This document shows, piece after piece, positions 58,304 to 64,000 of a stretch of DNA of 64,000 nucleotides (position 1 is the first letter of the stretch; each line of letters starts with the position of its first letter). The notes beneath the pieces were generated by a model, which saw nothing but the letters and a program-made list of their open reading frames with translations, was not told the origin of the DNA and made no database searches. The stretch covers positions 141,006,786 through 141,070,785 of the forward strand of contig OX104127.1 in NCBI GenBank assembly GCA_944470555.2, read 5' to 3'. The stretch is from Heterobilharzia americana. Lineage: Eukaryota > Platyhelminthes > Trematoda > Strigeidida > Schistosomatidae. A program made the translations under genes and the position numbers.

Positions 58304-60549
58304 CAACGAGTTGGGCGTCTGAAGGTGACATGCAGGAGATCATGGTAAGAAGAAATGGGTAGTGGTGAAGCCAGATTAAGAAGTTTGCAGAGAATAAAGT
58401 GAAATCGCGACGTGCTACTGAAGTCGTATCTTCCACTAGGAATCCAACAGACAAGTAATAATAATCAGTATTTAGTGCTTTTAAAATCAAACCATTCTAT
58501 TAGGTTATTGATTATCTGTCAAGATATTTTCGCGTATCATAGAAAACTAAGCAAGATACGTGTGTAAGTATTTGAAATATTCAGATTCTCTATGGTTAGT
58601 GAGTATCACTATTTTTTGACCTGAATCAAATAAAGAATGATCAAACTACTTGAAGAGATAGTCAGCAGTTCATACTGATATTGTCTTCAACGGAAGGAGA
58701 GGCTAGAAAATGTTGTTACTAGGATCAGAACATTCCTACCTACCGCGTGGTCCTCCAGTGCTAGTGGCATGAATTTTTATTGTCAATCAGTGGCACAGTG
58801 GAATCTAAATCCAAAATTCCTGAAAAGTTCGTGTGTGACTACTCTCAAGCAGATGTTTCTTACGCTCTACAATCATAAATCACTACTACTAATGATTACA
58901 AGGCCCCAGTTTCGCATAAAACACTTATTGATCTGAACATTTTTAACTTGTCATTTTCACACCATTTTTACAGTATCGCTAATAATTTTATTTTCTGCCC
59001 CCATATTTAATGTAATTCGCTGATTGGTTAATCCTTACTCTTACTATATCGATGTCACAAATTACAGACAAGGTCACATTTTATGTGTATGCATGCTTAA
59101 GTTATTTTTGAGCTAATTAATTGATTATTATTCTCAGAGGAATTAACTCTCCCATCCATCTTCAGGCTTCTCTATTCGTCCCGGTTTGCAGTCAGTGGCT
59201 CTTGCATACGAAGTTAACTGTCAGTTAAGTGTGCGTATTATATCCGTTCGGAATATATAATACTAGTTCATTTTCTCTTTCAGGCACGTTATGTGAACAA
59301 CTTTAACAATGTATGCAGTAAGGGGAGCGCCAACCACCTGCGCATTTCCGGTAGCCTACAAAACTCAACTAAGCATAAAGTACCTTACCGAAGTTAAATT
59401 CTTCGCTTGTCTTCACTTCCTGATACAAAAACTAGACCGTCTATAGTTTTATCAACTTTCCATTCTACTGTCATAGCTAACCATCCGAGCCAGCGAAACA
59501 TAATTTCTAGTCTTTTCTAAAGTAACCTTGTTAACTTCCTATTGAACCTTGCAACATCCAAACTGTATCTCAAGTCGCATAACAGACGTTATTTGTCAAA
59601 ATTATGGAAACTGGAATAACGGATGTATACTGTATTTCTCAGATATCCATACAGGAACCAAGTGTGGTTAACCACTTGACCTCATCTGGCTGATGCAGTG
59701 AGTGTGCGAATTTCATCTTACGACTGTCCACAAATTTAGTTACTAGCTCACGAGCTCTCTAGTGTAGGTATGACATTAGTTTGTCGAACAGAAAGCGCAT
59801 TCCATGAATTAACACCAGTCAACAGCCAACAGTGTGCAGTTCGACTAAATGAATCTGTAAGAACTGGGAAAAACCGTAACAGTCGTTGATGTCTATTCGT
59901 AGTCTCTGAGTATGCGGAGATCCACTGGATTTCTGATTGAACAGTAGATGAATTCTACGAAAAGCTGTCGATTTTACTACTTAAATCCAAGCGTTTAGAT
60001 ATACTCACAATGTCAAATGACTTCAACACTCAAGTAGGTGAGCTGAGTCAATCGGAAAAGTATACAGGAATCATCCATGGTATAGCATGCACACAGTGAT
60101 CTTCCATTACACTTTTGTTCTGACCGTTACTTGACTCTGGCCAACACTAACTCCAAGTATGAAGAGAGACTATCAGATTTGCCGATACCATACCAAGGGT
60201 GGACACAGATAGATTATATTGCTACAAACGATCGGTGGAGGATTGTTTCCCTTCCTGGAGGAGGAAGGTGGTAGTATGCGTTTATCATTCACTCACCAAG
60301 GAAGTTGCATGAAGCAGAATAGGCTAGTTGCTGACGGTATCTCAGCTGAGACATAAATGGCTTGCGTCATCTGTAGTGTCGGCGAAATATCCGACTATGT
60401 AGTGAAGAACTGGTAAAATATGCTGCAGTCCTATTATACGACAGTGAAACATGACGGCTAAAAGTAGGAGATTGGAAGAGGTTACTAGTTTTTGTCCACA
60501 AGTGTCCTCGTAGCATTACTACTTATGTGTTCCGGAATCATGGTGTTAG
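58304..60549. repeat. Tandem array unit 2 (2,246 bp)
   Basis: Same length and order as unit 1. One difference noticed: T at 58319 where the other units have C. Confidence 0.96.
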
Positions 60550-62795
60550 CAACGAGTTGGGCGTCCGAAGGTGACATGCAGGAGATCATGGTAAGAAGAA
60601 ATGGGTAGTGGTGAAGCCAGATTAAGAAGTTTGCAGAGAATAAAGTGAAATCGCGACGTGCTACTGAAGTCGTATCTTCCACTAGGAATCCAACAGACAA
60701 GTAATAATAATCAGTATTTAGTGCTTTTAAAATCAAACCATTCTATTAGGTTATTGATTATCTGTCAAGATATTTTCGCGTATCATAGAAAACTAAGCAA
60801 GATACGTGTGTAAGTATTTGAAATATTCAGATTCTCTATGGTTAGTGAGTATCACTATTTTTTGACCTGAATCAAATAAAGAATGATCAAACTACTTGAA
60901 GAGATAGTCAGCAGTTCATACTGATATTGTCTTCAACGGAAGGAGAGGCTAGAAAATGTTGTTACTAGGATCAGAACATTCCTACCTACCGCGTGGTCCT
61001 CCAGTGCTAGTGGCATGAATTTTTATTGTCAATCAGTGGCACAGTGGAATCTAAATCCAAAATTCCTGAAAAGTTCGTGTGTGACTACTCTCAAGCAGAT
61101 GTTTCTTACGCTCTACAATCATAAATCACTACTACTAATGATTACAAGGCCCCAGTTTCGCATAAAACACTTATTGATCTGAACATTTTTAACTTGTCAT
61201 TTTCACACCATTTTTACAGTATCGCTAATAATTTTATTTTCTGCCCCCATATTTAATGTAATTCGCTGATTGGTTAATCCTTACTCTTACTATATCGATG
61301 TCACAAATTACAGACAAGGTCACATTTTATGTGTATGCATGCTTAAGTTATTTTTGAGCTAATTAATTGATTATTATTCTCAGAGGAATTAACTCTCCCA
61401 TCCATCTTCAGGCTTCTCTATTCGTCCCGGTTTGCAGTCAGTGGCTCTTGCATACGAAGTTAACTGTCAGTTAAGTGTGCGTATTATATCCGTTCGGAAT
61501 ATATAATACTAGTTCATTTTCTCTTTCAGGCACGTTATGTGAACAACTTTAACAATGTATGCAGTAAGGGGAGCGCCAACCACCTGCGCATTTCCGGTAG
61601 CCTACAAAACTCAACTAAGCATAAAGTACCTTACCGAAGTTAAATTCTTCGCTTGTCTTCACTTCCTGATACAAAAACTAGACCGTCTATAGTTTTATCA
61701 ACTTTCCATTCTACTGTCATAGCTAACCATCCGAGCCAGCGAAACATAATTTCTAGTCTTTTCTAAAGTAACCTTGTTAACTTCCTATTGAACCTTGCAA
61801 CATCCAAACTGTATCTCAAGTCGCATAACAGACGTTATTTGTCAAAATTATGGAAACTGGAATAACGGATGTATACTGTATTTCTCAGATATCCATACAG
61901 GAACCAAGTGTGGTTAACCACTTGACCTCATCTGGCTGATGCAGTGAGTGTGCGAATTTCATCTTACGACTGTCCACAAATTTAGTTACTAGCTCACGAG
62001 CTCTCTAGTGTAGGTATGACATTAGTTTGTCGAACAGAAAGCGCATTCCATGAATTAACACCAGTCAACAGCCAACAGTGTGCAGTTCGACTAAATGAAT
62101 CTGTAAGAACTGGGAAAAACCGTAACAGTCGTTGATGTCTATTCGTAGTCTCTGAGTATGCGGAGATCCACTGGATTTCTGATTGAACAGTAGATGAATT
62201 CTACGAAAAGCTGTCGATTTTACTACTTAAATCCAAGCGTTTAGATATACTCACAATGTCAAATGACTTCAACACTCAAGTAGGTGAGCTGAGTCAATCG
62301 GAAAAGTATACAGGAATCATCCATGGTATAGCATGCACACAGTGATCTTCCATTACACTTTTGTTCTGACCGTTACTTGACTCTGGCCAACACTAACTCC
62401 AAGTATGAAGAGAGACTATCAGATTTGCCGATACCATACCAAGGGTGGACACAGATAGATTATATTGCTACAAACGATCGGTGGAGGATTGTTTCCCTTC
62501 CTGGAGGAGGAAGGTGGTAGTATGCGTTTATCATTCACTCACCAAGGAAGTTGCATGAAGCAGAATAGGCTAGTTGCTGACGGTATCTCAGCTGAGACAT
62601 AAATGGCTTGCGTCATCTGTAGTGTCGGCGAAATATCCGACTATGTAGTGAAGAACTGGTAAAATATGCTGCAGTCCTATTATACGACAGTGAAACATGA
62701 CGGCTAAAAGTAGGAGATTGGAAGAGGTTACTAGTTTTTGTCCACAAGTGTCCTCGTAGCATTACTACTTATGTGTTCCGGAATCATGGTGTTAG
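60550..62795. repeat. Tandem array unit 3 (2,246 bp)
   Basis: No difference from unit 1 noticed by eye. Confidence 0.96.
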
Positions 62796-64000
62796 CAACG
62801 AGTTGGGCGTCCGAAGGTGACATGCAGGAGATCATGGTAAGAAGAAATGGGTAGTGGTGAAGCCAGATTAAGAAGTTTGCAGAGAATAAAGTGAAATCGC
62901 GACGTGCTACTGAAGTCGTATCTTCCACTAGGAATCCAACAGACAAGTAATAATAATCAGTATTTAGTGCTTTTAAAATCAAACCATTCTATTAGGTTAT
63001 TGATTATCTGTCAAGATATTTTCGCGTATCATAGAAAACTAAGCAAGATACGTGTGTAAGTATTTGAAATATTCAGATTCTCTATGGTTAGTGAGTATCA
63101 CTATTTTTTGACCTGAATCAAATAAAGAATGATCAAACTACTTGAAGAGATAGTCAGCAGTTCATACTGATATTGTCTTCAACGGAAGGAGAGGCTAGAA
63201 AATGTTGTTACTAGGATCAGAACATTCCTACCTACCGCGTGGTCCTCCAGTGCTAGTGGCATGAATTTTTATTGTCAATCAGTGGCACAGTGGAATCTAA
63301 ATCCAAAATTCCTGAAAAGTTCGTGTGTGACTACTCTCAAGCAGATGTTTCTTACGCTCTACAATCATAAATCACTACTACTAATGATTACAAGGCCCCA
63401 GTTTCGCATAAAACACTTATTGATCTGAACATTTTTAACTTGTCATTTTCACACCATTTTTACAGCATCGCTAATAATTTTATTTTCTGCCCCCATATTT
63501 AATGTAATTCGCTGATTGGTTAATCCTTACTCTTACTATATCGATGTCACAAATTACAGACAAGGTCACATTTTATGTGTATGCATGCTTAAGTTATTTT
63601 TGAGCTAATTAATTGATTATTATTCTCAGAGGAATTAACTCTCCCATCCATCTTCAGGCTTCTCTATTCGTCCCGGTTTGCAGTCAGTGGCTCTTGCATA
63701 CGAAGTTAACTGTCAGTTAAGTGTGCGTATTATATCCGTTCGGAATATATAATACTAGTTCATTTTCTCTTTCAGGCACGTTATGTGAACAACTTTAACA
63801 ATGTATGCAGTAAGGGGAGCGCCAACCACCTGCGCATTTCCGGTAGCCTACAAAACTCAACTAAGCATAAAGTACCTTACCGAAGTTAAATTCTTCGCTT
63901 GTCTTCACTTCCTGATACAAAAACTAGACCGTCTATAGTTTTATCAACTTTCCATTCTACTGTCATAGCTAACCATCCGAGCCAGCGAAACATAATTTCT
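62796..64000. repeat. Tandem array unit 4, cut by the window edge
   Basis: 1,205 bases of the unit. One difference noticed (C at 63465 for T in the others). The array continues beyond the window, copy number unknown. Confidence 0.95.

Noticed and set aside
58239..58490. 83-codon minus ORF repeated every 2,246 bp
   Set aside because: Repeats only because the unit repeats; it crosses the RTE-A/RTE-B junction and resembles no protein.
56058..64000. CRISPR-like or bacterial repeat array
   Set aside because: Units are 2.2 kb with no spacer variation; eukaryotic tandem duplication explains it.

Overview
This window looks like nuclear DNA of a blood fluke or close relative (Schistosoma-type trematode). 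The evidence is: AT-rich DNA; two + strand genes whose exons are split by introns, two of them only 32-34 bp long, a known fluke habit; SR2-like RTE and SR1/CR1-like non-LTR retrotransposons; a Boudicca/Saci-type Ty3/Gypsy element; Penelope-like debris; and a tRNA-headed SINE carrying a hammerhead-ribozyme core, as in the schistosome Sm-alpha family. The species cannot be fixed from sequence alone. No bacterial-type operon, CRISPR array or rRNA gene was seen.

Layout. 1-5.4 kb: two decayed SR2-like (here RTE-A) copies on +, with empty AT-rich DNA between and after them. 8.6-15 kb: a Gypsy pol fragment (+) split by a nearly intact 3.97-kb RTE-A element (-) with a 12-bp target-site duplication; a further RTE-A 3' end lies downstream. 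15.3-28.5 kb: a graveyard of CR1-type LINEs on both strands, with a 1,069-bp almost perfect inverted duplication (21.3-22.4 and 26.8-27.9 kb) and a hammerhead fossil at 18.8 kb. 28.5-36.9 kb: a full-length but broken second RTE family (RTE-B, -) split near its 5' end by a complete LTR-to-LTR Gypsy element (31.4-36.65 kb, -).

37.0-43.1 kb: clpP, the mitochondrial Clp protease subunit, complete in four exons with S-H-D triad. Its last intron (5.3 kb) holds two RTE-A copies and a TA microsatellite. 43.1-47.4 kb: intergenic, with one tRNA-like SINE head. 47.4-55.2 kb: four exons of a parvin gene (CH1 complete, CH2 only begun). Its introns contain RTE-A, RTE-B, Penelope-like and Sm-alpha-like insertions.

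55.3-64 kb: an RTE-B insertion followed by a tandem array of a 2,246-bp unit, more than 99.8% identical between copies by eye, running off the window edge. The array sits where the remaining parvin exons should follow.

The two host genes work independently: ClpP in mitochondrial matrix proteolysis, parvin in integrin-ILK adhesion. Most of the rest is nested transposons. The most interesting signals are the hammerhead-type cores, a possible HDV-like fold at the RTE-A 5' end together with an ORF that lacks an upstream ATG, and three recent homogenisation events (inverted duplication, RTE-A pair, tandem array).
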